From positions 1 through 14,065 of the forward strand of contig JAEXLD010000095.1 in assembly GCA_023445445.1 (NCBI GenBank): DNA of 14,065 nt, given 5' to 3'. Of this stretch, positions 1-7,343 are shown piece by piece. Every line of letters starts with the position of its first letter. The first letter of the stretch is position 1. The notes under the pieces were generated by a model, which saw only the letters and a program-made list of their open reading frames with translations, was not told where the DNA came from and searched no databases. Source of the stretch: Bacillota bacterium (GTDB taxonomy: Bacteria; Bacillota; Clostridia; Clostridiales; Clostridiaceae). The position numbers were made by a program, and so were the translations under genes.

Positions 1-87
1 CATAAAACTAAGCATATAAAGTTTACCTTAGGAATTCCCTTTATTTTAATAGTTCAAATTCTACTTATATATTATTTAAATATATAA
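1..87 (+). CDS. Possible 3' end of a plus-strand membrane protein gene (partial)
   Basis: Frame 1 is open from the window edge to a TAA at 85-87 and encodes 28 residues. The composition is a basic stretch followed by a hydrophobic run ending in IYYLNI, as at the C-terminus of a membrane protein. It would converge on the ABC permease gene and share the bidirectional terminator at 118-160, which makes biological sense. The stretch is short and AT-rich, so chance openness is quite possible. An alternative reading is a minus-strand gene starting at an ATG at 15-13 (MLSFM..., with AAGG about 10 nt upstream) and leaving the window. The window does not decide between these. Confidence 0.22.
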   Translation, partial: HKTKHIKFTLGIPFILIVQILLIYYLNI

Positions 88-117
88 TAGTAAAAGTACA
101 ACTAATTTAGAAATATT

Positions 118-160
118 AAAAGGAATCAAGGACTATAAAAATAGCTCCTTGATTCCTTTT
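118..160 (-). terminator. Strong bidirectional intrinsic terminator after the GntR-ABC operon
   Basis: A perfect 13-bp stem (AAGGAATCAAGGA at 120-132 pairs with TCCTTGATTCCTT at 146-158) is extended outward by A/T pairs (118-119 with 159-160). Inward there are four more pairs beyond a one-base bulge, leaving a small A-rich loop. On the minus strand the stem is followed by TTTT, directly after the permease stop codon. On the plus strand it is followed by TTTTCTATTAT, so it can also stop converging transcription from the left. Confidence 0.9.
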
Positions 161-163
161 CTA

Positions 164-790
164 TTATATATCTTTTTTTACGTACATATTTGAAGTAATA
201 AAATATGATGCTAAAATTAAGGTTACTACGCAAAGTACTATTACAACTTTAAATAAATTATTATTTAAATTAATAGTTGGTAAAAGAGCTACTATATTAG
301 TTGAAAATACAACTGGAAAAACAGTTAAAAATACTAATGCTATTCTTGCCTTTTCAAAACCAAGTAGTATTTCTAGTGGAGTTAATATGCTCATCATAAA
401 TATTCCTATTCCTAATAACATAAGCATAAAGGCCCATAATGGAACCATAGTTGTTTTATCTATTATATTAAAATACACCATACACATATATATAATTGCA
501 GAAATAACCATTGATATAAAAGTATTTATAGCTACAAATATATATTTAGATAAAATATACTCCCTACCTCTTATTGGTAATGAATATATTAAGTAGTTTA
601 TTTTACTTTTTTCTTCATAAAATGTAGCATTATAGCATGTTGCCATAATAAAAAGTGCCCCTGCAAAAGGAAGCATATCAGGCTGTATAATTGCCATAAA
701 AATTGCCATAGCAGTTATTAATAACATATATTTTTTTAATGCAAATACAGTTTCAAACTGTAGTAATATTAAATTAATAATTCTTCTCAT
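164..790 (-). CDS. ABC-2 type exporter membrane subunit
   Basis: This 208-residue integral membrane protein has about six hydrophobic segments (near residues 21-36, 40-54, 83-107, 117-138, 149-170 and 180-199). It fits the small ABC-2 permeases that pair with a GntR/YtrA regulator and one ATPase. Between segments 2 and 3, EEKSKINYLIYSLPIRGREY followed by ILSKY matches the cytoplasmic coupling region typical of this family (LPxxRxEYxxSKY). The ATG at 790-788 lies one base after the ATPase stop codon. Its GGGAGGG ribosome site (about 797-803) sits inside the ATPase gene, so the two are probably translationally coupled. The substrate cannot be read from sequence. Relatives export peptide antibiotics or act in envelope stress. 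It likely works as a homodimer with the ATPase. Confidence 0.85.
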   Translation of the reverse strand: MRRIINLILLQFETVFALKKYMLLITAMAIFMAIIQPDMLPFAGALFIMATCYNATFYEEKSKINYLIYSLPIRGREYILSKYIFVAINTFISMVISAIIYMCMVYFNIIDKTTMVPLWAFMLMLLGIGIFMMSILTPLEILLGFEKARIALVFLTVFPVVFSTNIVALLPTINLNNNLFKVVIVLCVVTLILASYFITSNMYVKKDI

Positions 791-791
791 A

Positions 792-1643
792 TTATTCCCT
801 CCCTGTATAATAAAGCATTATATCTTCTAATGTAGGTTTCTCATATATTACTTCATTTCCAAAGGCTTCAAAGGCTTTTATTTTATTATCAGTAAGACCT
901 TCAAAATTATATCCAGTTGTTTTTATTGATATAAAGGATTTTTCTGTATCTATATCTAATAATTCTCTTTTCCCTTTTATAATAGAGTGATTTTCTAATA
1001 TTAAATCCTTCTCTCCCTCTAAAATAATCTTACCTTTATAAATGAAAATAATATAATCAGCACATTTTTCTAAATCACTTGTTATATGTGTTGAATAAAA
1101 AATAGTGTTATCTTCATTTTCCATTTGCTCTTGTAAAACCTCTAAAAATTCATTTCTAACTATAGGATCTAGATTTGCTGTAGGCTCATCCATAATTAAT
1201 ACTTTTGGCTTTCTAGACAAAGCTATAGTTAATTCAAATTGCTTCTTCTTCCCTTTAGACAACTTACCATAAATTGAAGATTCATCAATATTAAATTTAT
1301 TAATTAGTTTATTATACAAATCCTCATCCCAATTTTTATAAAATCTAGAAATAGATTTTTTTATGCTTTTAACCTTTGCCTCTTCTAAAAATCCACAGGT
1401 ATCTCCAACAAAGGACACTTCTTCTTTAATATTTACGTTATTAGTAATGTCCTCTCCAAGAACTAAAATTTCTCCAGAATCAGCTTTGACCATATTCATA
1501 ATAGATTTAATTGTAGTTGTTTTTCCTGATCCATTTGGGCCTATAAAGCCAGTTATATATCCTCTTTTTACAATTAATTCTTTTAAATCTAGCTTAAAAC
1601 TATTATATTTTTTCTCTAATCCCCTTATCTCGATTGCTTCCAT
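792..1643 (-). CDS. ABC transporter ATP-binding protein (YtrB/BcrA-like)
   Basis: This 283-residue cytoplasmic ATPase energises the adjacent membrane subunit. Visible motifs are Walker A GPNGSGKT (35-42), signature LSKGKKKQ (128-135), Walker B KVLIMDEPTANLD (147-159) and the H-loop STHITSD with His186. At the usual Q-loop position the sequence reads SFVGDTCGF (77-85) with no clear glutamine, a deviation also seen among small exporter ATPases of this type. The C-terminal 80 residues form the accessory domain common in BcrA-like proteins. The ATG at 1643 is preceded by GAGGAGG (1651-1657), which overlaps the end of the regulator gene, and only two bases separate the genes. ABC exporter ATPase is secure; the transported compound is unknown. 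Confidence 0.93.
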   Translation of the reverse strand: MEAIEIRGLEKKYNSFKLDLKELIVKRGYITGFIGPNGSGKTTTIKSIMNMVKADSGEILVLGEDITNNVNIKEEVSFVGDTCGFLEEAKVKSIKKSISRFYKNWDEDLYNKLINKFNIDESSIYGKLSKGKKKQFELTIALSRKPKVLIMDEPTANLDPIVRNEFLEVLQEQMENEDNTIFYSTHITSDLEKCADYIIFIYKGKIILEGEKDLILENHSIIKGKRELLDIDTEKSFISIKTTGYNFEGLTDNKIKAFEAFGNEVIYEKPTLEDIMLYYTGRE

Positions 1644-1645
1644 AG

Positions 1646-2020
1646 TTATACCTCCTCAAACAAACTTCTTATTATATCTAAAGTTTCCTCTAAAGTTAAA
1701 CCTATAGCCTTAGCCGATATGATTGCCTCTTCTAGTTTATTTTCTATTTCATACATTGCAACTTCTCTTAGTCTCTCATTATTTGCTTCAGCTACAAAGG
1801 TTCCTTTCCCAACTACTGTTTTTATAAACCCTTCCTTTTCAAGCTCTTCATAAGCTCTTTTTGTAGTGATAATACTAACCTTTAGCTCCTTTGCCAAAGT
1901 CCTTATTGATGGCAATGGTTCTCCTGGCTTTAACATCATATTCACAATTTGATTTTTTATTTGACTTTCTATTTGTTCATATAATGGCACTTGTGAAGAA
2001 TTACTAATAATTATATTCAA
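1646..2020 (-). CDS. GntR family (YtrA subfamily) transcriptional regulator
   Basis: This 124-residue DNA-binding protein has an N-terminal winged helix (about 10-77) with the GntR hallmarks VPLYEQI (11-17), LPSIRTLAKELKVS (36-49) and GKGTFV (71-76). It carries only a short helical tail (80-124) in place of a ligand-binding domain, and that size and layout define the YtrA subfamily. The start codon is TTG at 2020-2018, chosen because a strong GGAGGTGG (2025-2032) stands at the right distance and the next residues match the family N-terminus. It is the first gene of a three-gene operon with an ABC exporter. YtrA proteins usually repress their own operon and are relieved by cell-wall-active antibiotics or related stress. 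That is known of the family and only inferred here. Repeats at its promoter support autoregulation. Confidence 0.93.
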   Translation of the reverse strand: MNIIISNSSQVPLYEQIESQIKNQIVNMMLKPGEPLPSIRTLAKELKVSIITTKRAYEELEKEGFIKTVVGKGTFVAEANNERLREVAMYEIENKLEEAIISAKAIGLTLEETLDIIRSLFEEV

Positions 2021-2035
2021 ATTTCCACCTCCAAG

Positions 2036-2087
2036 TGTATATTAAGTGTATATACTCTCTATATACATATATTAATACTTATATACA
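2036..2087. promoter_or_regulatory. Candidate GntR/YtrA operator: four TGTATAT half-sites
   Basis: The heptamer TGTATAT occurs on the plus strand at 2036-2042 and 2047-2053, and on the minus strand at 2061-2067 and 2081-2087. The middle pair forms a perfect dyad, TGTATATA (2047-2054) and TATATACA (2060-2067), separated by CTCTC. The dyad covers the expected transcription start and lies directly downstream of the -10, where a bound repressor would block initiation. AT-rich sequence makes some repeats likely by chance, but four copies of one heptamer in 52 bp with this placement is suggestive. Confidence 0.6.
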
Positions 2088-2097
2088 GTATTGTCAA
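2069..2097 (-). promoter_or_regulatory. Promoter of the GntR-ABC operon
   Basis: On the minus strand a perfect -35 TTGACA (2092-2097) is followed after 17 bp by TAATAT (2069-2074) as -10, which matches four of six consensus bases. Transcription would start near 2062 and give a leader of about 40 nt before the TTG start codon. Confidence 0.65.
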
Positions 2098-2123
2098 TAT
2101 TCTTATAAATTCCTAAAAATAAA

Positions 2124-2155
2124 AAAGAGATAGTTTTATTAAAAACTATCTCTTT
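2124..2155 (-). terminator. Intrinsic terminator of the relA-aspS operon
   Basis: A perfect 14-bp stem (AAAGAGATAGTTTT at 2124-2137 with its complement at 2142-2155) encloses a 4-nt loop. On the minus strand it continues into a T-rich tail (TTTTTTATTTTT including the stem end). It lies about 67 nt after the aspS stop codon and ends the long operon. The GntR-ABC promoter starts just beyond it. Confidence 0.85.
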
Positions 2156-2162
2156 CTCTATT

Positions 2163-2183
2163 AGTAATTTGAAACAAATTACT
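2163..2183 (-). other. Second stem-loop in the aspS 3' untranslated region
   Basis: AGTAATTTG (2163-2171) and CAAATTACT (2175-2183) form a perfect 9-bp stem with a 3-nt loop, about 40 nt after the aspS stop and before the terminator. It has no T tract in either direction, so it is not itself a standard terminator. A role in protecting the mRNA 3' end is possible but not shown. Confidence 0.5.
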
Positions 2184-2221
2184 TCCTAACCTATTATTAA
2201 CTTTTACGTAGTAACTTTTCA

Positions 2222-4009
2222 CTATTGCTCTTCTTTTGTATTAATTGAAATTCCTAAATCATCTAATTGCTTTTCATCTACTATGTTAGGAGCTTCACTT
2301 AAATAGCAATATGCATTTTGGTTTTTAGGGAAGGCTATAACATCTTTAATGTTTTCAGTTCCTGCTAAGAACATTACCATTCTATCTAACCCAAAAGCTA
2401 AGCCTCCATGTGGTGGTGGTCCAAACTTAAAGGCATCAATTAAGAATCCAAATCTTTCTTGTGCTGATTCTTCAGTAAAGCCTAATGCTTTAAACATTCT
2501 TTGTTGTAGCTTAGAATCATGAATTCTTATTGATCCTCCCCCTAGTTCTTCTCCATTTAGTACTAAGTCATAAGCCTTAGACCTAACTTCTCCAGGATTA
2601 GTTTCTATCATATCTAAATCTTCATCCATTGGTGATGTAAATGGATGATGAGCTGCATGATATCTTCCTTCTTCTTCGTTATATTCAAATAGTGGGAACT
2701 CTGTTATCCATGTAAAGTTAAATTCATTTTTATCCTTAATTAAGTCAAATTGCTTAGCTAATTCTAATCTTAATGCACCTAAGCTTTGGAATACTACTGA
2801 ATTTTTATCAGCAACTATAAATATAGCATCTCCAACTTCTGCATTCATAGTTTTAACTATTGAATTTGTAACATCGTCAGTTAAGAATTTAGCAATTGAA
2901 GATTTAACTCCATCTTCTTTTATTTGAATCCATGCAAGACCTTTAGCCTTATATGTCTTAACAAATTCTCCTAATTTGTCTATTGGCTTTCTTCCAAGAT
3001 CAGCTCCACCCTTTAAGCAAAGTGCTCTTACAGATCCACCAGCTTCTATTGCTGATTTAAATACTACAAAATCCATATCCTTTACGTCTTCTGTAATATT
3101 AGTGATTTCCATTCCAAATCTTAAATCCGGCTTATCTGAACCGTATTTTTCCATAGCATCTTTAAATGTCATTCTCTTTATTGGAAGTTTAACATCTACA
3201 CCAGCTACTTCTTTAAATACGTGAGCTATTAAACCTTCATTCATTTTTATTACATCTTCTTCTTCAACAAAACTCATTTCTAAATCTATTTGAGTAAATT
3301 CTGGTTGTCTATTTGCTCTTAAATCTTCATCTCTAAAACATTTAGCAACTTGATAGTATCTATCAAAGCCTGATACCATTAATAATTGCTTAAATATTTG
3401 AGGTGATTGAGGAAGTGCGTAAAACATTCCTGGATAATTTCTTGAAGGTACAAGATAGTCTCTAGCCCCTTCTGGAGTACTCTTAGTTAATATAGGAGTC
3501 TCTACTTCTAAGAAGTTATTTGCATCTAAATAATCACGTACTGATTTAGACACCTTGCTTCTAACCATAAATATTTTTTGCATATCAGGTCTTCTAAGAT
3601 CTAAATATCTATATTTTAACCTTATATTTTCAGCTGCATCTAATCCTTCTTTTATATAGATTGGAGGAGTTTCTGATTCTGATAGAACCTTTAAGCTTTC
3701 ACACTTAAGTTCAACTAATCCTGTTGGCATATTATGATTTGGTGCTTCTCTTAATACAACTTCTCCTGTTACAGCAATACAATACTCAGGTCTTACGTCC
3801 TTAGCCTTTTCAAAAGCCTCTGCATTAATTTCCTCACCAAATACTATTTGCATAATACCTGTTCTATCTCTTAGGTCTATAAATTGAAGACCTCCTAATT
3901 TTCTATTTCTTTGTACCCAACCCATTAATGTGATTTTTTGAGAAACATTGTTTTCTCTAACTTCTCCACACATTAGGCTTCTCTTTAATCCATTTAAAGC
4001 TTCACCCAT
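2222..4009 (-). CDS. aspS: Aspartyl-tRNA synthetase
   Basis: This class IIb synthetase attaches aspartate to tRNA-Asp using ATP. At 595 residues it has the usual bacterial length. An N-terminal OB-fold anticodon-binding domain (about 10-110, with GWVQRNRKLGGLQFIDLRDR at 30-49) precedes the catalytic core. The core has motif 1 around TPILTKSTPEGARDYLVPSR (171-190), motif 2 FRDEDLRANRQPEFTQID (225-242) and motif 3 GGLAFGLDR (535-543). The bacterial insertion (GAD-like) domain lies between motifs 2 and 3. Leu38 stands where non-discriminating bacterial enzymes tend to have histidine, hinting at a tRNA-Asp-specific enzyme; this is inference. The ATG has AGGAGGAAG upstream and follows hisS by 17 nt, the classical hisS-aspS pair. 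It is the last gene of the operon. Confidence 0.98.
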   Translation of the reverse strand: MGEALNGLKRSLMCGEVRENNVSQKITLMGWVQRNRKLGGLQFIDLRDRTGIMQIVFGEEINAEAFEKAKDVRPEYCIAVTGEVVLREAPNHNMPTGLVELKCESLKVLSESETPPIYIKEGLDAAENIRLKYRYLDLRRPDMQKIFMVRSKVSKSVRDYLDANNFLEVETPILTKSTPEGARDYLVPSRNYPGMFYALPQSPQIFKQLLMVSGFDRYYQVAKCFRDEDLRANRQPEFTQIDLEMSFVEEEDVIKMNEGLIAHVFKEVAGVDVKLPIKRMTFKDAMEKYGSDKPDLRFGMEITNITEDVKDMDFVVFKSAIEAGGSVRALCLKGGADLGRKPIDKLGEFVKTYKAKGLAWIQIKEDGVKSSIAKFLTDDVTNSIVKTMNAEVGDAIFIVADKNSVVFQSLGALRLELAKQFDLIKDKNEFNFTWITEFPLFEYNEEEGRYHAAHHPFTSPMDEDLDMIETNPGEVRSKAYDLVLNGEELGGGSIRIHDSKLQQRMFKALGFTEESAQERFGFLIDAFKFGPPPHGGLAFGLDRMVMFLAGTENIKDVIAFPKNQNAYCYLSEAPNIVDEKQLDDLGISINTKEEQ

Positions 4010-4026
4010 TTTTTACTTCCTCCTAA

Positions 4027-5274
4027 CTATTTTATAACTTTTGCTATTTCATTTATATTGTCTAAACTTACTTCAAATTGTTCTCCATCACTCATTCTCT
4101 TAAGCTTTAGAGTTTTATTTTGAAGTTCGTCATCACCTATAATAGTTGTAAATAGTGAACCTATTTTGTTAGCATATTTCATTTCAGCTTTTATGCTTCT
4201 GCCCATATGATTTACTTCTGTCTTTATTCCATTAGCTCTTAATTTATTTGCTAAAACAAAGGCTTCAGTTTTAGCTTCATCACCTCTAGCACCAATATAA
4301 AGCTCTATAACATCTTCTCTTGGGATTTCTATCCCTTCTTTTTCTAATGTCATTATAAGTCTTTCCAGTCCAAGTCCAAAGCCAACTGCTGGCATTTCTT
4401 GACCACCAATTTCTTCTATTAGCTTATCATATCTACCACCACCACAAACAGTGAAATCATCATTTAATATTTCAAAAATAGTTTTAGTGTAGTAGTCTAA
4501 ACCTCTAACTATACCTGGATCTATATTATAGTTAATATTTAAAGCATCTAGATATCTCTTTACTTCAGTAAAGTGTGAATCACATTCTTCACAGATATAA
4601 TCTAAAATAATTGGAGCATTCTTTGTAATTTCCTTACAAGTTTTTTCTTTACAATCTAAAATTCTCATTGGATTCTTTTCAAATCTAGTTTTACATACAT
4701 TGCAAAGATTATCATAATTAGCTTCTAAATACTTCTTTAAAGCTTCATTATATTTAGGTCTACATTTTGGACAACCCAAATTATTAATATTTAAACTTAA
4801 GCTTTTTAAGCCTAAATTCTTTAAAGCTTCCATTGCTAAAGAAATAACTTCTGCATCCATAGATGGCTCTTTCGATCCAAAAACCTCAACTCCATATTGA
4901 TGGAACTGTCTAAGTCTTCCTTTTTGAACATTTTCATATCTAAAACATGGAATAATATAATATAGCTTTGTAGGTTGAGCTTCATTAAATAGTCTATTTT
5001 CTATAAAAGCTCTAACAGTAGGTGCTGTACCTTCTGGCTTTAATGTAATACTTCTATCTCCTTTGTCATTGAAAGTATACATTTCCTTTTGAACTATATC
5101 AGTAGTTTCTCCAACCCCTCTTAGAAATAACTCTGTATGTTCAAATATAGGTGTTCTAATTTCTCTTATACCGAATGCTTTTGAAACTTCTCTTAATACT
5201 CCCTCAACATAATGCCATTTATAAGCATCTTGAGGTAACATATCCTTAGTACCCTTAGGTGCTTGGATTTCCAT
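4027..5274 (-). CDS. hisS: Histidyl-tRNA synthetase
   Basis: This class II synthetase charges tRNA-His and acts as a cytoplasmic dimer. Its 415 residues match the family. Motif 1 lies around IREIRTPIFEHTELF (36-50), motif 2 is FRYENVQKGRLRQFHQYGVE (111-130), the histidine-specific motif RGLDYYT is at 257-263, and motif 3 is AVGFGLGLERL (296-306). The C-terminal anticodon-binding domain runs from about residue 323. The insertion domain carries eight cysteines in four pairs (168/171, 191/194, 208/213, 228/231), which suggests bound metal. The start codon is preceded by GGAGGAG (5280-5286), overlapping the hemZ stop codon. B. subtilis hisS is controlled by a T-box leader, but there is no room for one here (11-nt gap), so expression must follow the upstream operon promoter. 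Confidence 0.98.
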   Translation of the reverse strand: MEIQAPKGTKDMLPQDAYKWHYVEGVLREVSKAFGIREIRTPIFEHTELFLRGVGETTDIVQKEMYTFNDKGDRSITLKPEGTAPTVRAFIENRLFNEAQPTKLYYIIPCFRYENVQKGRLRQFHQYGVEVFGSKEPSMDAEVISLAMEALKNLGLKSLSLNINNLGCPKCRPKYNEALKKYLEANYDNLCNVCKTRFEKNPMRILDCKEKTCKEITKNAPIILDYICEECDSHFTEVKRYLDALNINYNIDPGIVRGLDYYTKTIFEILNDDFTVCGGGRYDKLIEEIGGQEMPAVGFGLGLERLIMTLEKEGIEIPREDVIELYIGARGDEAKTEAFVLANKLRANGIKTEVNHMGRSIKAEMKYANKIGSLFTTIIGDDELQNKTLKLKRMSDGEQFEVSLDNINEIAKVIK

Positions 5275-5285
5275 ATTATCTCCTC

Positions 5286-6710
5286 CTATTTAAGGTAAAG
5301 TGTATCTAAAAGTTTTCTTTTTTCCTCTACCATTTCCTTAATTCTATTTGCATATTCTTTAATGTCTTTTACATTTCCAAATCTCTCTATTCTATTTTCC
5401 TCTAGAAAGACTACTTTAGAAACAGCATCTGCTCCTAATGCAATTATAGTTTGCTTATCTTCTATCATTTGAATATTATACAAACATTCCTTGCCTTCTT
5501 TAGAATATCCCAAATTCTCCATATTTCCAACCATATTTTTTTGTCTATACATATAATATGGTTTTATATCTAAATCCTTTGCTAAGTTTCTACTGATTTC
5601 ATACATTGAAGAAAGTTCTTCTTGTTTTTTAATTTGTATTCCCTTTTTTAGAATAAAGTTTTCATAAAGAATAGATGCTCTCTTTAGCGATAGTCCATGA
5701 ACTGTTAAGCTATCTGGTCTTAGTTTTAGTATTTCATCAGCAGTATACCTAGCTTCCTTTATACCTTCACCAGGAAGTCCTATTATCATATCCATATTTA
5801 TATCATCAAAGCCTAGTTCCCTTGCTAATTTAAACTTTTCTACTACTTCTTTAGATGAATGTCCTCTTCCTATCATCTTTAGTGTATTATCATTCATAGT
5901 TTGAGGATTTATACTAATTCTAGTAGTATTGTATTTTTTCATAGTTTCTAACTTTTCTAAAGTAATGCTATCGGGTCTTCCACATTCAACAGTAAACTCA
6001 AGTATTTCTCTATCTTTAACAAAGGCTGTATGTATTTCTTTCATTATATGTTCAAATTCATCATTATTAACTGCTGTAGGAGTTCCCCCTCCAAAATACA
6101 CACTTTCTATTTTTAATCCTCTTTCATCAACATATTTCTTCATCTCTCTTATTTCATATGTTAATGCTTCTAAATAAGGATTTACTAACTTTTTATTACT
6201 TCCTATTGGATTTGCTGTAAAAGAACAATAGAAGCACCTAGTTGGACAAAATGCCATTCCTATATATATAGCAATATTTCTTTCGTCTTTATTTATTAGT
6301 TCCTTTTCTTTTTTTGCTACTTCAATACAAAGCCTAGCCTTTTCTTCTGAAGCTAAATGCTTTTTATTAAATAATTTTACTATTTCATCTTCATTTTTTC
6401 CTTCTTCTAAATACTTAAGTGCAATTTTCGATGGTCTAATACCCACTAATATTCCCCATGGATAATAGTCTCCTGTTATTTCTTTAAGAGAAGAAAATAT
6501 TAATTTCTTTATATCTTCTTTAATATTTTCTTCTAAAAAAGCTTCCTTATAAAAATCCTTATATGAAAATGAAATTTTATTTTCTTCTACATTTACAATA
6601 TAATCTCCCTTATCATCAAACTTAATTTCATCTAAAGGATAATATATATTAAACATTTGATATACATCATATCTGTATTTTAAGTTGTTTAAATTTATTA
6701 TTATTTCCAT
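5286..6710 (-). CDS. hemZ: HemZ-type radical SAM protein (coproporphyrinogen III oxidase-like)
   Basis: This 474-residue radical S-adenosylmethionine protein belongs to the HemN/HemW/HemZ group. An N-terminal domain of about 140 residues, including GILVGIRPSKIALKYL (86-101), is the mark of HemZ and is absent from HemN and HemW. The radical SAM core follows, with the Fe-S motif C155-PTR-C159-FY-C162, the SAM-binding YFGGGTPTA (205-213), VECGRPDS and GLPGEG. The C-terminus resembles the HemN C-terminal domain. The HemN-type fourth cysteine (CxxxCxxCxC) is absent: the sequence reads CSF. Oxidation of coproporphyrinogen III to protoporphyrinogen IX is therefore the inherited name, not a safe function. 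AGGAGA precedes the ATG. It sits between the MBL hydrolase (11 nt upstream) and hisS (11 nt downstream), an arrangement I associate with clostridia. Confidence 0.88.
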   Translation of the reverse strand: MEIIINLNNLKYRYDVYQMFNIYYPLDEIKFDDKGDYIVNVEENKISFSYKDFYKEAFLEENIKEDIKKLIFSSLKEITGDYYPWGILVGIRPSKIALKYLEEGKNEDEIVKLFNKKHLASEEKARLCIEVAKKEKELINKDERNIAIYIGMAFCPTRCFYCSFTANPIGSNKKLVNPYLEALTYEIREMKKYVDERGLKIESVYFGGGTPTAVNNDEFEHIMKEIHTAFVKDREILEFTVECGRPDSITLEKLETMKKYNTTRISINPQTMNDNTLKMIGRGHSSKEVVEKFKLARELGFDDINMDMIIGLPGEGIKEARYTADEILKLRPDSLTVHGLSLKRASILYENFILKKGIQIKKQEELSSMYEISRNLAKDLDIKPYYMYRQKNMVGNMENLGYSKEGKECLYNIQMIEDKQTIIALGADAVSKVVFLEENRIERFGNVKDIKEYANRIKEMVEEKRKLLDTLYLK

Positions 6711-6721
6711 TTGTTCTCCTT

Positions 6722-7324
6722 TTACACTAGGAATGGATTCTTCATCCTTTCGTGCATAATAGTAGACTTTGGTCCATGTCCTGGATATACATTAACATTA
6801 TTATCTAGTGCCATAAGCTTAGTTTCTATACTATTAATAAGTTCATTATAACTTCCACCTAAAAAGTCTGTTCTCCCTATAGAAGTATTAAATAAAGTAT
6901 CACCTGTAAATACATTATCTTCTACTAAAAAGCATGTGCCACCTTTTGTATGTCCTGGAGTGAAAATAGTCTTAAAAGTTAAGTTACCTACCTTTATTTC
7001 TTCACCTTCATTTAAATATTTATAGAACTTTGGTAGTTTACCAAATATTCCAGTTGTATCTATATTCATATATTCTTCTTCAGCTTCATTTAAATATACA
7101 TCTACTTTATATTTATCCTTTAACTCTTCAACTGCTCCATTATGATCAAAATGACAATGAGTTAAAAGTATTACATCTATATCAATTCCTAAAGCTTCAA
7201 TTTCTTTAATAAGATAATTTGCACTTGCTCCTGGATCTATAATAGCTGCTTTATTAGTTTCTTCATCAATTGCTATATAGCAATTAGTTTGAAGTGATCC
7301 AAGAGGATATGTTTTTATTATCAT
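6722..7324 (-). CDS. MBL-fold metallohydrolase (small glyoxalase II-like, YqgX type)
   Basis: This 200-residue metallo-beta-lactamase-fold hydrolase appears to have a complete dinuclear metal site: T55-HCHFDH-61 (His56, His58, Asp60, His61), His125 in TPGHTKGG, Asp142 in FTGDTLF and His183 in YPGHGP. It begins with the family N-terminus (YPLGSLQTNCYIA, IIDPG) and ends just after the last metal ligand. It therefore lacks the C-terminal helical substrate domain of true glyoxalase II (GloB). Relatives hydrolyse thioesters such as S-lactoylglutathione analogues, but clostridia generally lack glutathione, so the substrate is open. The start codon has AAGGAGGA upstream. It is co-transcribed with dtd (19-nt gap) and hemZ. 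Confidence 0.9.
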   Translation of the reverse strand: MIIKTYPLGSLQTNCYIAIDEETNKAAIIDPGASANYLIKEIEALGIDIDVILLTHCHFDHNGAVEELKDKYKVDVYLNEAEEEYMNIDTTGIFGKLPKFYKYLNEGEEIKVGNLTFKTIFTPGHTKGGTCFLVEDNVFTGDTLFNTSIGRTDFLGGSYNELINSIETKLMALDNNVNVYPGHGPKSTIMHERMKNPFLV

Positions 7325-7343
7325 AAACTTTCCTCCTTTTAAA

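Noticed and set aside
2036..2087. Repeated TGTATAT motifs as a CRISPR-like or satellite array
   Set aside because: The repeats are 7-8 bp, mixed in orientation and unevenly spaced (11, 14 and 20 bp), with no unique spacers. An operator explains them better.
5275..5285. T-box or other riboswitch leader before hisS
   Set aside because: Only 11 bases separate hemZ and hisS, and the hemZ frame is intact with family motifs, so no leader RNA fits.
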